64,000 nucleotides of DNA. Origin: an uncultured Methylophilaceae bacterium (GTDB taxonomy: Bacteria > Pseudomonadota > Gammaproteobacteria > Burkholderiales > Methylophilaceae). Below the pieces are notes generated by a model. It made no database searches. It was not told the origin of the DNA and saw only the letters and a list, made by a program, of their open reading frames with translations. Positions 29,514 through 39,060 of the stretch are shown piece by piece. Where the stretch lies: NCBI GenBank assembly GCA_903834185.1, contig CAILHX010000037.1, forward strand, positions 1 through 64,000, in the 5' to 3' direction. A program made the position numbers and the translations under genes. How positions within the stretch are numbered: the first letter of the stretch is position 1; each line of letters begins with the position of its first letter.

Positions 29514-30105
29514 ATGGTTGCTGGGAATTCTGTGGTTGTTTGCTTTGCAGGCTGCAGGTGCGGAAGACCTGAAGGCTTCGGTCGCTCCAGCTTTCAAGAA
29601 GCTTATATCCTCTGGATGTATCAAGAAGAGTGAGGCTGACCATAATTTAACTGATTTAGGACTGTCTGAGACCGAATATTGTCATTGTACGAGTGATCGG
29701 TTCGTGGATAGCTTGACGGATGATGATATTCAGATGATTGTTACTTTTGTAGCCACTAAAAAAGAAGGCGACACCGCTAACAACAACCCGGGTGAAAAGC
29801 TGCTCGGCGACCCAAAACTAGACATGAAAATGCGAAGTGCGGCGGCATCCTGCCTATTTAATGACCAACAGGGTGGCAATCTGGAACCCGTGAAGAAGGT
29901 CATCACAGCCAAGTGCAAGGATGAAATGTTGAAGAATGGCTCTTCCACTAATTTTACGCCGGAGCAGGTGGATGATTATTGTGGTTGCGCTACCGATAAT
30001 ATTGTTCAGAGCATGAAGGCTAAAACGGCAGCGGGGGAAGTGGAAGACTTTAAGCAGGAAGGTGTTAAAGCTGGCTTTATGTGCATGAATAAGCTGGTTA
30101 AATAA
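29506..30105 (+). CDS. Secreted Cys-rich protein with an internal duplication, unknown function
   Basis: 199 residues with a signal peptide (MAKWLLGILWLFALQAAGAE). The mature protein consists of two similar halves. Each has a Cys, then Y-C-x-C (YCHCTSDRFVDSLT; YCGCATDNIVQSMK), then a further Cys (ASCLF; GFMCM), eight cysteines in all in the exported part. This suggests disulfides or metal binding in the periplasm. I do not recognise a named family. It overlaps hom by 8 bp and ends 37 bp before thrC, so it is embedded in the threonine operon although nothing links it to threonine synthesis. Base composition is more AT-rich than its neighbours, which hints at a later insertion. Confidence 0.75.
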   Translation: MAKWLLGILWLFALQAAGAEDLKASVAPAFKKLISSGCIKKSEADHNLTDLGLSETEYCHCTSDRFVDSLTDDDIQMIVTFVATKKEGDTANNNPGEKLLGDPKLDMKMRSAAASCLFNDQQGGNLEPVKKVITAKCKDEMLKNGSSTNFTPEQVDDYCGCATDNIVQSMKAKTAAGEVEDFKQEGVKAGFMCMNKLVK

Positions 30106-30142
30106 AATTGTAAAATAATAGACGATACCAACGAGACCAGAA

Positions 30143-31570
30143 GTGAGATATATAAGTACACGCGGTGAATCTCCTGCGCAGACGTTCAGCCAGATACTGC
30201 TGGGCGGGCTGGCGCCGGATGGCGGGTTGTACATGCCGGAAAGTTATCCGCGTTTCAGCGATGCTGAATTGAGTGCCATGCGCGGCATGAATTACCGTGA
30301 GCTGGCATACAAAGTGTTATCGCGTTTCATAGACGACATCCCGGCGCAGGATCTGCTGGATATCGTCAACAAGACCTATACCGCGAAGATATTCGGTTAT
30401 GCCTGCGACGGACAAAGTGCGGAAGACATCACGCCGACTTTCAAGCTCAAGGATAATCTCTATCTGTTGTCGCTTTCCAACGGCCCTACGCTGGCGTTCA
30501 AGGACATGGCGATGCAGTTGCTGGGTAATCTGTTCGAGTACCTGCTGGCGAAGACCGGGCAGCAGATCAATATTCTGGGAGCCACTTCCGGCGATACCGG
30601 TTCTGCCGCCGAATATGCCATGCGCGGCAAAAAAGGCATACGTGTGTTCATGTTGTCGCCGTACCAGAAGATGAGCCGCTTCCAGACTGCGCAGATGTTC
30701 AGCCTGCGCGACCCCAACATCTTCAACATCGCAGTGAAGGGCGTGTTCGATGACGCACAGGATATCGTCAAGGCGGTGTCCAACGACCATGAATTCAAGG
30801 CCAGATACAAGATAGGCGCGGTCAACTCCATCAACTGGGGCCGGGTCGCAGCGCAAGTGGTGTATTACTTCAAGGGCTATTTTGCGGTCACTAAAAGCAA
30901 CAGCGAGAAAGTCAGTTTCGCCGTGCCTTCAGGTAACTTCGGTAATGTGTGTGCAGGCCATGTGGCACGCATGATGGGTTTGCCCATAGACAAGCTGGTA
31001 GTCGCCACCAATGAGAACGATGTGCTGGACGAGTTCTTCCGCACCGGCATCTACCGCCCGCGCGATGCCGCGAATACCTTTCAGACTTCCAGCCCTTCCA
31101 TGGATATCAGCAAGGCATCGAATTTCGAGCGTTTCGTGTTCGACTTGGTGGGGCGCGATGCCGCCAAGATGCGCGAGCTGTGGGGCAAAGTGGATGCGGG
31201 TGGCGAGTTCGACCTGAAGGCAGAAGGTTATTTCGACAAAGTTGCCGGTTATGGTTTCGTTTCCGGCTCCAGCAGCCATGCCGATAGATTGCAAACCATA
31301 CGTCAGTTACATAAGGACTATGGCGTGGTGGTGGATACCCACACTGCCGACGGTTTGAAAGTGGCGGAAGAATATCTGGAACCGGGTGTGAATATGCTGG
31401 CATTGGAGACTGCATTGCCAGCCAAATTTGAAGATACCATCGTCGAGGCATTGGGGCAGCGCCCCGGCCGTCCTGCCGCACTGCACCGTCTGGAAGAGTT
31501 GCCGCAGCGTTTTGCGGTGATGGAACCCGACGTGGATGCAGTGAAACGTTTTATTGTGGACCATTGCTGA
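30143..31570 (+). CDS. thrC: Threonine synthase
   Basis: 475 residues from a GTG start ([20 protein letters not shown]), the normal N-terminus for this longer type of enzyme. The PLP lysine is in [35 protein letters not shown] binds the phosphate, with [20 protein letters not shown] further on. It converts O-phosphohomoserine to threonine. Homoserine kinase (thrB) is not in the window. Its stop codon shares a base with the thyA start. Confidence 0.96.
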   Translation: MRYISTRGESPAQTFSQILLGGLAPDGGLYMPESYPRFSDAELSAMRGMNYRELAYKVLSRFIDDIPAQDLLDIVNKTYTAKIFGYACDGQSAEDITPTFKLKDNLYLLSLSNGPTLAFKDMAMQLLGNLFEYLLAKTGQQINILGATSGDTGSAAEYAMRGKKGIRVFMLSPYQKMSRFQTAQMFSLRDPNIFNIAVKGVFDDAQDIVKAVSNDHEFKARYKIGAVNSINWGRVAAQVVYYFKGYFAVTKSNSEKVSFAVPSGNFGNVCAGHVARMMGLPIDKLVVATNENDVLDEFFRTGIYRPRDAANTFQTSSPSMDISKASNFERFVFDLVGRDAAKMRELWGKVDAGGEFDLKAEGYFDKVAGYGFVSGSSSHADRLQTIRQLHKDYGVVVDTHTADGLKVAEEYLEPGVNMLALETALPAKFEDTIVEALGQRPGRPAALHRLEELPQRFAVMEPDVDAVKRFIVDHC

Positions 31571-32364
31571 TGCAACAATACCTTGACCTGATGCGTCACG
31601 TGCTGGAGCGCGGCAACAAAAAAGAAGACCGCACCGGCACGGGTACTTTATCCGTTTTCGGTTACCAGATGCGCTTCGATCTGGCGCAGGGGTTCCCGCT
31701 GCTGACCACCAAGAAAATGCATCTGAAATCCATCATTCACGAGTTGCTGTGGTTCCTGCAGGGCAGCACCAATATCAAATATCTCAAGGATCACGGTGTG
31801 CGTATCTGGGATGAATGGGCGGACGAAAACGGTGATCTGGGGCCGGTATACGGTTACCAGTGGCGCAACTGGCCCAAGCCCGACGGCACGCACATCGACC
31901 AGATCACGCAGGTGATCAACATGATCAAAAAGAATCCGGACTCCAGGCGCTTGATCGTGTCGGCGTGGAACGTCGCGGATGTAGACCAGATGAAGCTACC
32001 GCCTTGCCATGCGTTTTTCCAGTTCTATGTGGCGGATGATAAGTTGTCTTGCCAGCTCTATCAGCGTAGCGCGGATATCTTCCTCGGCGTACCGTTCAAT
32101 ATCGCCTCCTATGCCTTGCTGACGATGATGGTGGCGCAAGTGTGCGGCTTGAAGCTGGGCGATTTTGTACATACCCTGGGCGATGCGCACATCTATACCA
32201 ACCATATGGATCAGGTGAACGAGCAGCTATCGCGCTCCATGCGTAGTTTGCCCACCATGCGCATCAACCCGGAGGTAAAGGATATTTTCGGTTTCAAGTT
32301 CGAAGACTTTACGCTGGAAAATTATGATCCGCATCCGGCGATAAAAGCAGTGGTTGCAGTTTAG
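31570..32364 (+). CDS. thyA: Thymidylate synthase
   Basis: 264 residues, the E. coli length, from ATG 31570 ([15 protein letters not shown]); a TTG two codons earlier is less likely. Motifs are [35 protein letters not shown], the catalytic Cys in [12 protein letters not shown], and [18 protein letters not shown]. It methylates dUMP with methylenetetrahydrofolate. TGATG overlap with thrC gives coupling. The usual partner folA does not follow; an intergenic repeat and a tRNA gene do. Confidence 0.97.
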   Translation: MQQYLDLMRHVLERGNKKEDRTGTGTLSVFGYQMRFDLAQGFPLLTTKKMHLKSIIHELLWFLQGSTNIKYLKDHGVRIWDEWADENGDLGPVYGYQWRNWPKPDGTHIDQITQVINMIKKNPDSRRLIVSAWNVADVDQMKLPPCHAFFQFYVADDKLSCQLYQRSADIFLGVPFNIASYALLTMMVAQVCGLKLGDFVHTLGDAHIYTNHMDQVNEQLSRSMRSLPTMRINPEVKDIFGFKFEDFTLENYDPHPAIKAVVAV

Positions 32365-32368
32365 CAAG

Positions 32369-32438
32369 CGGCTATGGCGGCGAATTGCTGCGTTGCACGG
32401 GTGCTCGCGCCCTCACCGTACTGATTGTACTGTCTTCG
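32369..32438. repeat. 70-bp intergenic repeat, copy A
   Basis: Aligns without gaps to 60074-60143: 55 of 70 positions identical by hand. The best conserved stretch is ATTGTACTGTCTTCG. Copy A also contains an inverted repeat GCGCCC...GGGCGC (32408-32442 region) around GTAC...GTAC. It lies between thyA and the tRNA-Leu promoter. It is not coding in any frame I can support. Confidence 0.7.
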
Positions 32439-32496
32439 GGCGCTTTGCTCCGTGCGCCTTGCGCGTCATCCGCCGCGCTCGCTTGCCGCGGAAGTT

Positions 32497-32525
32497 TTAT
32501 CATTTTGATAAAGTACTGTTAAAAT
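32497..32525 (+). promoter_or_regulatory. Candidate promoter of tRNA-Leu
   Basis: TTATCA (32497-32502), 17-base spacer, TAAAAT (32520-32525), about 40 bases before the tRNA. The match is moderate and the call rests on position. Confidence 0.35.
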
Positions 32526-32565
32526 GCCGACCCTTTCAGTTCAAGCATCAACTAGTAGTTCAAGC

Positions 32566-32655
32566 AGCCCGGATGGTGAAATAGGTAGACACAAGGGATT
32601 TAAAATCCCTCGCTGCTAACGCGGCGTGCCGGTTCGATTCCGGCTCCGGGCACCA
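32566..32655 (+). tRNA. tRNA-Leu (anticodon UAA)
   Basis: A 90-base gene including the encoded CCA. The acceptor stem GCCCGGA (32566-32572) pairs with TCCGGGC (32645-32651), with discriminator A. The anticodon stem-loop GGGATTTAAAATCCC gives anticodon TAA. A long variable arm, as expected for leucine tRNA, follows, and the T arm carries GGTTCGATTCC. No integrase or repeated 3' end was seen next to it. Confidence 0.97.
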
Positions 32656-32665
32656 GTCCAGTTTT

Positions 32666-33100
32666 TCAGATTCTTTGCGGCGCCTGGAACACTGTCGTTG
32701 CCAGCGCAACTTCCCGTAAAAAGCAAAGCAAGCCGAAGATCAGCGCGACCATCGCGGCAATGAACATCATCGCTACGGTACGCGCATGCTCCATCATGAT
32801 CTCGCTGCCGACGAATAGCGCGACGATCACCAGGCAGATAAACAGGGCGGAAAGCGTGCAAAGGGTGATCGCGCGGTGTATCCATACGTTGCGCCGATAT
32901 AAAGACAATTTTTCATCGTGATACTCGTTTTGCAACTCACGCGGCAGCCCATTGAGTACACGCATGCGGTCTACTACCCGCGCCAGACGTCCAGCCAATA
33001 CAGTGAGTATCGCGCCTATGCCGGTCAGCAGAAATACCGGTGCCACTGCATCGTGGATGGCGGAAGCGACGGAGATCATGTCGGGTGAGGGCTGTATCAT
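32666..33100 (-). CDS. DUF2721 membrane protein
   Basis: 144 residues with three hydrophobic segments: ~20-38 (APVFLLTGIGAILTVLAG), ~78-98 (LCTLSALFICLVIVALFVG) and ~110-130 (VAMMFIAAMVALIFGLLCFL). Between the first two is the conserved ARVVDRMRVLNGLP...LYRRNVWIHRAI. This is the DUF2721 pattern. Function is unknown. It is convergent with the tRNA gene (10 bp) and divergent from the DUF4197 gene. Confidence 0.8.
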   Translation of the reverse strand: MIQPSPDMISVASAIHDAVAPVFLLTGIGAILTVLAGRLARVVDRMRVLNGLPRELQNEYHDEKLSLYRRNVWIHRAITLCTLSALFICLVIVALFVGSEIMMEHARTVAMMFIAAMVALIFGLLCFLREVALATTVFQAPQRI

Positions 33101-33189
33101 TTTGATCCTGTGATGGTGAAAGCGGTCACTATTATGCGGTAATATGGTTCTGATTTCACCAGCCCTTTGATTAACTACTGGAGTTTGCC

Positions 33190-33873
33190 ATGTTGCGTCC
33201 TTCCCTGCTGATCATGTGCCTGCTGTTCGCCACGTCGAGTTATGCGCTGGATCTGGGCAGCCTTACCAACAAGGATGCCACTGGTGGTTTGAGGGATGCA
33301 CTGGTGCAGGCTGTTGGCAGTGCAGTAGGTAAACTCGGGGTCGCCGATGGTTTTCTGGGTAATCCCCAGGTCAAGATACCGTTGCCGGATTCGCTGAAAA
33401 AAGTGGAAAAAGGCATGAAGATGTTCGGCATGGGCAAGCAGACCGACGAGCCGGTGACACGCATGAACCGCGCGGCGGAAGCTGCAGTGCCGGAAGCCAA
33501 GGACTTGCTGGTGGATTCGGTGAAGAAGATGAGCGTGGACGATGCCAAAGCGATACTGACCGGTGGCGACGACTCGGCCACGCAGTATTTCAAAAAGACC
33601 ACTTCAGCAGCATTGACGCAGAAACTGCTACCCATCGTGCAGGATGCAACCGCAAAGGTTCAGCTTGCACAACAATATGATAAGTATGCCGAAATGGGTT
33701 CCAGGTTTGGTGTCGTGAACAAGGATCAGGCCAATATCGAGCAATACGTCACACAGAAAACACTGGATGGCTTGTTCACCATGATGGCGCAGGAAGAAAA
33801 AGCCATACGCCAGAACCCGCTGGGCGCAAGTACCAGCCTGATCAAGAAGGTATTCGGCGCGCTCGGTAATTAA
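33190..33873 (+). CDS. DUF4197 domain protein, exported
   Basis: 227 residues; signal peptide MLRPSLLIMCLLFATSSYA. The mature protein matches DUF4197: LRDALVQAVGSAVGKLG, VKIPLPDSLKKVEKGMKMFG, MNRAAEAAVPEAKDLLVDSV, DAKAILTGGDDSATQYFKK and YVTQKTLDGLFTMMAQEE. It is a helical protein of unknown function, probably in the periplasm or lipid-bound. It precedes htpG by 114 bp on the same strand. Confidence 0.85.
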   Translation: MLRPSLLIMCLLFATSSYALDLGSLTNKDATGGLRDALVQAVGSAVGKLGVADGFLGNPQVKIPLPDSLKKVEKGMKMFGMGKQTDEPVTRMNRAAEAAVPEAKDLLVDSVKKMSVDDAKAILTGGDDSATQYFKKTTSAALTQKLLPIVQDATAKVQLAQQYDKYAEMGSRFGVVNKDQANIEQYVTQKTLDGLFTMMAQEEKAIRQNPLGASTSLIKKVFGALGN

Positions 33874-33987
33874 TTCGCAATCTGATTCGTTGTAGTCAGC
33901 TCTTGAATTTGCATTTGCAGCCCATACCTAATGGGCTGTAGCGTTTTATTATCCTTATCGCAAAAAATCCAGGAAAGCCACAAAGCC

Positions 33988-35892
33988 ATGACAGCAAAAA
34001 CCGAAAAATCCGCCGCAAAAGAAACACTGGGCTTCCAGACCGAAGTCAAGCAGCTGCTGCAGTTGATGATCCACTCCCTGTATTCCAACAAGGAGATCTT
34101 TCTGCGCGAATTGATCTCCAACGCCTCCGATGCTACCGACAAGCTGCGCTTTGAGGCATTATCCGATAACGCGCTGTTCGAGAACGACAGCGAACTCAAA
34201 ATACGCGTTGCTTTCGACAAGGCAGCGAGAACCCTGACAATCAGTGACAACGGCATCGGCATGAACCGCGATGAAGTCATCGCCAACATCGGCACTATCG
34301 CCAAATCCGGCACCCGCGAATTCTTCTCCAAACTGTCGGGCGATCAGGCCAAGGACGCCAACCTGATTGGTCAGTTCGGGGTAGGGTTCTATTCCTCTTT
34401 TATCGTGGCCGACAAAGTCACGCTCACCACGCGCCGCGCAGGCATGACAGCCGAGCATGGGGTGCGCTGGGAATCGGCAGGCGAAGGCGACTACACGCTA
34501 GAAACAGTGAACAAGCCTGCGCGCGGAACCGAGATCGTGTTGCATCTGCGTGCCGACCAGGATGAGTTCCTGTCCGACTGGAAGATAAAATCCACGCTAC
34601 GCAAATATTCCGACCACATCACCTTGCCCATCGTGATGAAAAAATCGGAATGGAAGGACGGCGAAGAAGTCGCCACCGAGGAAGACGAAACCGTCAATCA
34701 GGCATCGGCATTGTGGGCCCGGGCCAAGAACGATATAGACGACGAGCAGTATCAGGAATTCTACAAGCACGTTGCGCATGATAATGAGAACCCGCTGGCA
34801 TGGAGCCATAACCGCGTCGAAGGCAAGCAGGAATATATCTCCCTGCTTTATATCCCCACCCACGCACCGTTTGACCTCTACGACAGGCAAACCAAGCACG
34901 GCATCAAGCTGTACGTGAAGCGCGTATTCATCATGGACGATGCCGAGCAGTTGATGCCGCAATACCTGCGTTTCGTCAAAGGCGTGATCGACTCCTCTGA
35001 CCTGCCGCTCAACGTCTCGCGCGAGATATTGCAGGAAAGCCGCGAGATCGAAGGCATCAAGGCCGGTTCAGTGAAAAAAGTGCTGGGATTGCTGGAAGAC
35101 CTGGCTGAGAACGAGCCGGAAAAATACGCCACTTTCTGGAAAGAATTCGGGCGCGTGCTGAAGGAAGGCCCCGGCGAAGACTTTGCCAACAGGGAAAAAA
35201 TCGCCAGCCTGCTGCGTTTCTCCTCCACACTGGACGACAGCGAGACGCAATCGGTTTCACTCAAGGATTACATCAGCCGCATGAAAGAAGGGCAGGACAA
35301 GATCTACTACGTCACTGCAGATTCTTTCGCTGCCGCCAAAAACAGCCCGCACCTGGAGATATTCCGCAAAAAAAGCCTTGAAGTATTGCTGTTCTCCGAG
35401 CGTGTGGACGAATGGTTGCTGAGTAGCCTGCACGAATTCGATGGCAAGAAACTGCAATCCGTCGCCAAGGGCGATCTGGATCTGGGCAAGCTGGAAGACG
35501 AAGCCGAAAAAGAGCAGCAGAAGAAAGCGGAAGACGAATTCAAGCCTTTATTAGAGCGTATACAGTCAGTATTGGGCAATCAGGTGAAAGAAGTGCGCGT
35601 AACCCACCGTCTCACCGATTCGCCCGCCTGCCTGGTCACCGGCGAGCACGATATGAGTGCCAACCTGGAACGCCTGCTCAAGGCTGCCGGGCAAAATGCG
35701 CCATCCAATAAACCTACTCTGGAGATCAACCCCGGCCATAAGCTGCTGGCGAGATTGAAAGAAGAGGGTGACGACGCGCGTTTTGCAGACTGGACGCATC
35801 TGCTGTTCGAGCAGGCGCTGCTGGCGGAGGGCGGGCAACTGGAAGACCCTGCCATGTTCGTCAAACGCATGAATGCGCTGCTAGTCAACTAA
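33988..35892 (+). CDS. htpG: Chaperone HtpG (Hsp90)
   Basis: 634 residues from ATG 33988; the open frame before it adds 19 residues not found in the family. The N-terminal GHKL ATPase has [40 protein letters not shown] and [17 protein letters not shown]. The middle domain has [20 protein letters not shown], then [20 protein letters not shown] and LQESREI. The C-terminal dimerization domain follows. ATP-dependent cytosolic chaperone. Its 3' end (LVN-stop) and terminator have a diverged copy at 39810-39875. Confidence 0.97.
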   Translation: MTAKTEKSAAKETLGFQTEVKQLLQLMIHSLYSNKEIFLRELISNASDATDKLRFEALSDNALFENDSELKIRVAFDKAARTLTISDNGIGMNRDEVIANIGTIAKSGTREFFSKLSGDQAKDANLIGQFGVGFYSSFIVADKVTLTTRRAGMTAEHGVRWESAGEGDYTLETVNKPARGTEIVLHLRADQDEFLSDWKIKSTLRKYSDHITLPIVMKKSEWKDGEEVATEEDETVNQASALWARAKNDIDDEQYQEFYKHVAHDNENPLAWSHNRVEGKQEYISLLYIPTHAPFDLYDRQTKHGIKLYVKRVFIMDDAEQLMPQYLRFVKGVIDSSDLPLNVSREILQESREIEGIKAGSVKKVLGLLEDLAENEPEKYATFWKEFGRVLKEGPGEDFANREKIASLLRFSSTLDDSETQSVSLKDYISRMKEGQDKIYYVTADSFAAAKNSPHLEIFRKKSLEVLLFSERVDEWLLSSLHEFDGKKLQSVAKGDLDLGKLEDEAEKEQQKKAEDEFKPLLERIQSVLGNQVKEVRVTHRLTDSPACLVTGEHDMSANLERLLKAAGQNAPSNKPTLEINPGHKLLARLKEEGDDARFADWTHLLFEQALLAEGGQLEDPAMFVKRMNALLVN

Positions 35893-35906
35893 GGGCTGCG
35901 TAACGT

Positions 35907-35950
35907 AAAAAAGCCCACGGCAATGTGAGAACTGGCTGTGGGTTTTTTTA
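35907..35950 (+). terminator. Intrinsic terminator of htpG
   Basis: CCCACGGC (35914-35921) pairs with GCTGTGGG (35935-35942), with A-run before and seven T after. It also faces the HdeD gene stop at 35960 and may serve both sides. A diverged copy lies at 39839-39875. Confidence 0.8.
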
Positions 35951-35959
35951 CAATCAATG

Positions 35960-36502
35960 CTATAGGCTTTTGCGTAATGCCCAACCAATTGCGAGTAGCG
36001 TCAGACCATCGAATAGCAGTGCGATGCCTACATAAAGACCTACCAGCCATAATGATGTCGATGGCCACCCAATCAGAAAGAGCAGAGCCAGGAGCATTGA
36101 AGTGACGCCATTAAAGGTCATCCATCCCCAACCCACGACGGGATGTATTGATTGGGCTAAAGCAAAACTACCAAATGCATCCAGCAACAGATAAATAGCC
36201 AACAAAAGACCCACGGCTTTGACTCCGGCAATTGGATAGAACAGTAACGAAAAACCGGTAAGAATTAGTAGGGCAGGCTTCAGCCAATCCAATATTACCT
36301 TCGGACTATATTGATAGGTATGAAATGCCCATAATGCTCCCCCGATAATCAATAACCAGGAAACAAACAGCGTTGTGCCAAACGACATCAGAATGGGAAA
36401 TGTAATCCCGACTATCCCAAGAACAGTCAGTAAAGTGCCTATCCCAAGGGTAATAGGACCAAATTTCCTCAGGGGTTTTCCATCAATTGCGAGCGTGTTC
36501 AT
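35960..36502 (-). CDS. HdeD-family membrane protein (DUF308)
   Basis: 180 residues with about six membrane helices; the halves resemble each other, as usual for DUF308/HdeD. Recognisable parts are LGIGTLLTVLGIVGITFPIL, LLIIGGALWAFHTY, LKPALLILTGFSLLFYP and GVTSMLLALLFLIGWPSTSL. E. coli HdeD is tied to acid resistance at high cell density (family knowledge); the role here is not shown. It lies 14 bp after the BON gene and is probably co-transcribed. The DNA is more AT-rich than htpG. Confidence 0.85.
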   Translation of the reverse strand: MNTLAIDGKPLRKFGPITLGIGTLLTVLGIVGITFPILMSFGTTLFVSWLLIIGGALWAFHTYQYSPKVILDWLKPALLILTGFSLLFYPIAGVKAVGLLLAIYLLLDAFGSFALAQSIHPVVGWGWMTFNGVTSMLLALLFLIGWPSTSLWLVGLYVGIALLFDGLTLLAIGWALRKSL

Positions 36503-36516
36503 TTTATTCTCCTGTG

Positions 36517-37170
36517 TTAATTGGCAATAGAGATATTGTCATTTACATCAGAAACGCCAGCTGTATTCCAAACGGAATCAATCACCATGTCGCGTTCTGA
36601 CCAGCTATTTACAACGCCGGTTAGAGTTACCTTGCCGCCATTTACAGCGACCATGATTTCATCGGCATCTGTTAGCGCACGACGCTTTAAAGCCGCTCGG
36701 ATGTCGGATTTAACGGTTGTTACCGAAAGGCCGGGTTTAACTGTGATTTGATTGGATACGCCAGTGATTCCTATTAGATGGCGTACAGCAGAAGCCGCCA
36801 ACTCTCTTTGGTATTCATATTCAAGCTCCCCGGATAGCGTGATCCAGCCGTTTTCAACCATTACGTTAACGTGACTTTTGGGCCAAGTCGTAGTCCATTC
36901 CAATAGATTTTCTGCAGCTCGTGCAATGTCTGTATCATTACGCTTGCTCGAACCTGACAATATCACATCAATTTTAATTACTAATGCCTTAACCCCCCAT
37001 ACTTTTTGCGCAGCACGTTCAGCAGTCCATTTTTGGCTATAGTGATGCACATGACCTGATAGGGTTACCACACCATCGCTGACATCAACGTCAATTTTAG
37101 TTGCATGAAGAGAGCTATTCCATTTAAGTTCTGCCATAACATCATTTTGTAGCTGAGCATCTGTTTTCAT
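36517..37170 (-). CDS. Protein with three BON domains (OsmY-like)
   Basis: 217 residues from ATG 37170 (MKTDAQLQNDVMAELKWNSS), with AGGA upstream; a longer frame to 37260 is open but looks non-coding. Three BON domains follow one another (~5-72, ~78-145, ~150-217). Each has the V-x-V-x-(D/N)-G-x-V/I-T-L-(S/T)-G core (VDVSDGVVTLSGHV; VMVENGWITLSGEL; VAVNGGKVTLTGVV). No signal peptide is visible, unlike OsmY. BON domains bind phospholipid (family knowledge). Operon with the HdeD-like gene suggests a stress/envelope pair. Confidence 0.88.
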   Translation of the reverse strand: MKTDAQLQNDVMAELKWNSSLHATKIDVDVSDGVVTLSGHVHHYSQKWTAERAAQKVWGVKALVIKIDVILSGSSKRNDTDIARAAENLLEWTTTWPKSHVNVMVENGWITLSGELEYEYQRELAASAVRHLIGITGVSNQITVKPGLSVTTVKSDIRAALKRRALTDADEIMVAVNGGKVTLTGVVNSWSERDMVIDSVWNTAGVSDVNDNISIAN

Positions 37171-37320
37171 AATTTTATAATTCCTGCAGGTTGAGGGGTT
37201 TTTATGATGGGCTGGCTTTTTGCTGGCGTCTGTTCGGAAGAACACATTCGTTCCAGACAAGTTAAAACCGTAACCGACTTGGAATGTCAGCCATCATCTT
37301 CCGGCGACCTGCAATTCCAC

Positions 37321-38487
37321 TCATTCGGCGAAGTGATGCGCGTATATCCAGCTTCGACCGACAACTAACAGCGCCATCATGGCTAGTACGCCGTTGATGA
37401 TCAGCGCAACTGTGCAGAGGTGTTGGCTTGCACTATCGTATTTGCAGAAATATTACTGATACTCATCGCCATGCCTGCGAATACCAGCAAAATCAGGATC
37501 CCCCACAGCCATGGCGTAACCGCAACAAGCACCAGTAATAAGCCATAAGCAGCAGATACCCATGAGCATAGGTATCGCCTGTCATGTTTGGCATCCACGA
37601 AAAGCAGCATGATGGCGCCAAGCAGTCCACCCACGCCGAATGAACTGACGGCGATGCTGAAATGTCCTGCATTACCATGAAAGACATTCTTGATCAGTAT
37701 CGGGATAAATGTGATCAAAGGAGCACAAAATAGACTGGAAAAGAATACCGTGAGCAGTGCGCCACGCAGCAGGGGTATACAAAAGACTTTTCGTACATGG
37801 TCAAGGATGTGGCGATAGTCGAACGCACTGACATCAGCCGCCGATTTCACTCGACTGGACAGTATCCACAGCGCAACAAGAATAAACGGTACGTAACGCA
37901 GCGCTCACTGCAAAACACCCCACAGCCCCCACGCTCACCAATAGAATACCCGCGATAACCGGCCCCAGGATGCGTGAGAGATTGAACTGGGTGGAGTTTA
38001 AAGCCAGGCCGAATGAAATCTGCTTCGGCTCGACGATCGAGGGCACGATAGACTGAAATGACGGCATGGAAAGCGCATCCGTGATGCCAACGATCAAAGA
38101 AAGTGATATCACCATCCATGGGTTTACTTTCCAGAAAAGTAGCAGTAGCACCAGAATCGTAGGGCACAACATCTGAATAGATTGAAACCTGGCTATTACG
38201 CTGCGGCGGTCAGCACTGTCAGCCAATGCTCCACCCACTAGCGTAAGCAGCCATACCGGCGCGCTCAAAGCAAATGAGTCGAGGCCAATAATGAAAGGTG
38301 AGGCCCCAAGACTAAGCAGCAGTCATGGTTGCGCCACCTGCTGCACCCAGGTCCCGATATTGGAAAGCAGGCAGGCGAACCAGAATGTACCGAAGCGTCG
38401 GGTTCGTAGAAGTTTAATAGAATTGTTGAAAGTGCTCGTTGGACTTGTTCCCGTTTTTACTGATGAAACTTTCACAGATGCAACCAT
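37321..38487 (-). pseudogene. Inactivated MFS transporter
   Basis: Reading from ATG 38487, the frame begins MVASVKVSSVKTG and soon gives typical MFS sequence (RRFGTFWFACLLSNIGTWVQ). Codon 55 is TGA (38325-38323) after QVAQP, where the family has Trp. The frame then resumes (LLLSLGASPFIIGLDSFAL, LTLVGGALADSADRR) to about 37890. There a one-base shift moves it to a second frame (SAADVSAFDYRHILDHVRK). This runs to TGA at 37403 after NTSAQLR. A third frame then gives a plausible last helix (INGVLAMMALLVVGRSW), ending at 37321. One nonsense codon, one frameshift and a probable internal deletion make function unlikely. A second decayed copy of the 3' end lies at 39881-40010. Confidence 0.85.
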
Positions 38488-38518
38488 ATAATCTAGTTTT
38501 TTACCTTAATTTATATGG

Positions 38519-39055
38519 CTACTTCATTCTGGACGGCAGCCTGATGATTTCGCCATCCACCACGAATTTTCCATTGCCCTGATGGTGGATGGTGCGGGGA
38601 TTTTTTTGTGAGCGATCTATCCATGCTTTGACGACTTCAAAGATAAAAATGCCGTATTTCGCTGCCAGTTTGCTGTCGATCATCTTGCATTCAAAATTGG
38701 CATAACACTCGTCGATAAGCGGGGCACGAACGCAGGCAGCGGCCGATGGCGTCAAACCGAATTGTTTGAATTTATCAATATCTCGCCCAATGGTATTGCC
38801 GCAGCCCACCACTTTTTTCGCTAGTTCCTCGGTCGGGATGTTGATCACGCACTCTTTGGTTTTCTTTACAATGTCATACGTGTAGTCCCCGGCGCTGATG
38901 GCGCAGGCCAACGTAGGCGGCTCGAACTCTATCATCATGTGCCAAGACATGGTCATGATATTCGTCTGTTCTCCCATCATGGAAGAAACCAGTACCACCG
39001 GCCCCGGCTCGATCAACTGATAGACCTCAGGCAGCGGCAAGGATTGCTTGGCCAC
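38519..39055 (-). CDS. Flavin reductase-like / flavoredoxin-type protein
   Basis: 178 residues. The FMN-binding split-barrel pattern is visible: PGPVVLVSSMMGEQTNIMTM, then SWHM, PPTLACAISAGDYTYDIVKK and ECVINIPTEELAKKVVGCG, followed by the conserved APLIDECYANFECKMIDSK. Such proteins bind FMN and either reduce free flavin or pass electrons (family knowledge). It follows the nitroreductase gene by 5 bp, suggesting a shared transcript and a joint flavin-redox role. Partner and substrate are unknown. Confidence 0.85.
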   Translation of the reverse strand: MAKQSLPLPEVYQLIEPGPVVLVSSMMGEQTNIMTMSWHMMIEFEPPTLACAISAGDYTYDIVKKTKECVINIPTEELAKKVVGCGNTIGRDIDKFKQFGLTPSAAACVRAPLIDECYANFECKMIDSKLAAKYGIFIFEVVKAWIDRSQKNPRTIHHQGNGKFVVDGEIIRLPSRMK

Positions 39056-39060
39056 CCGCG

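Noticed and set aside
32566-32655. tRNA-Leu as an integration site
   Set aside because: No integrase gene and no second copy of the tRNA 3' end were seen within the window.
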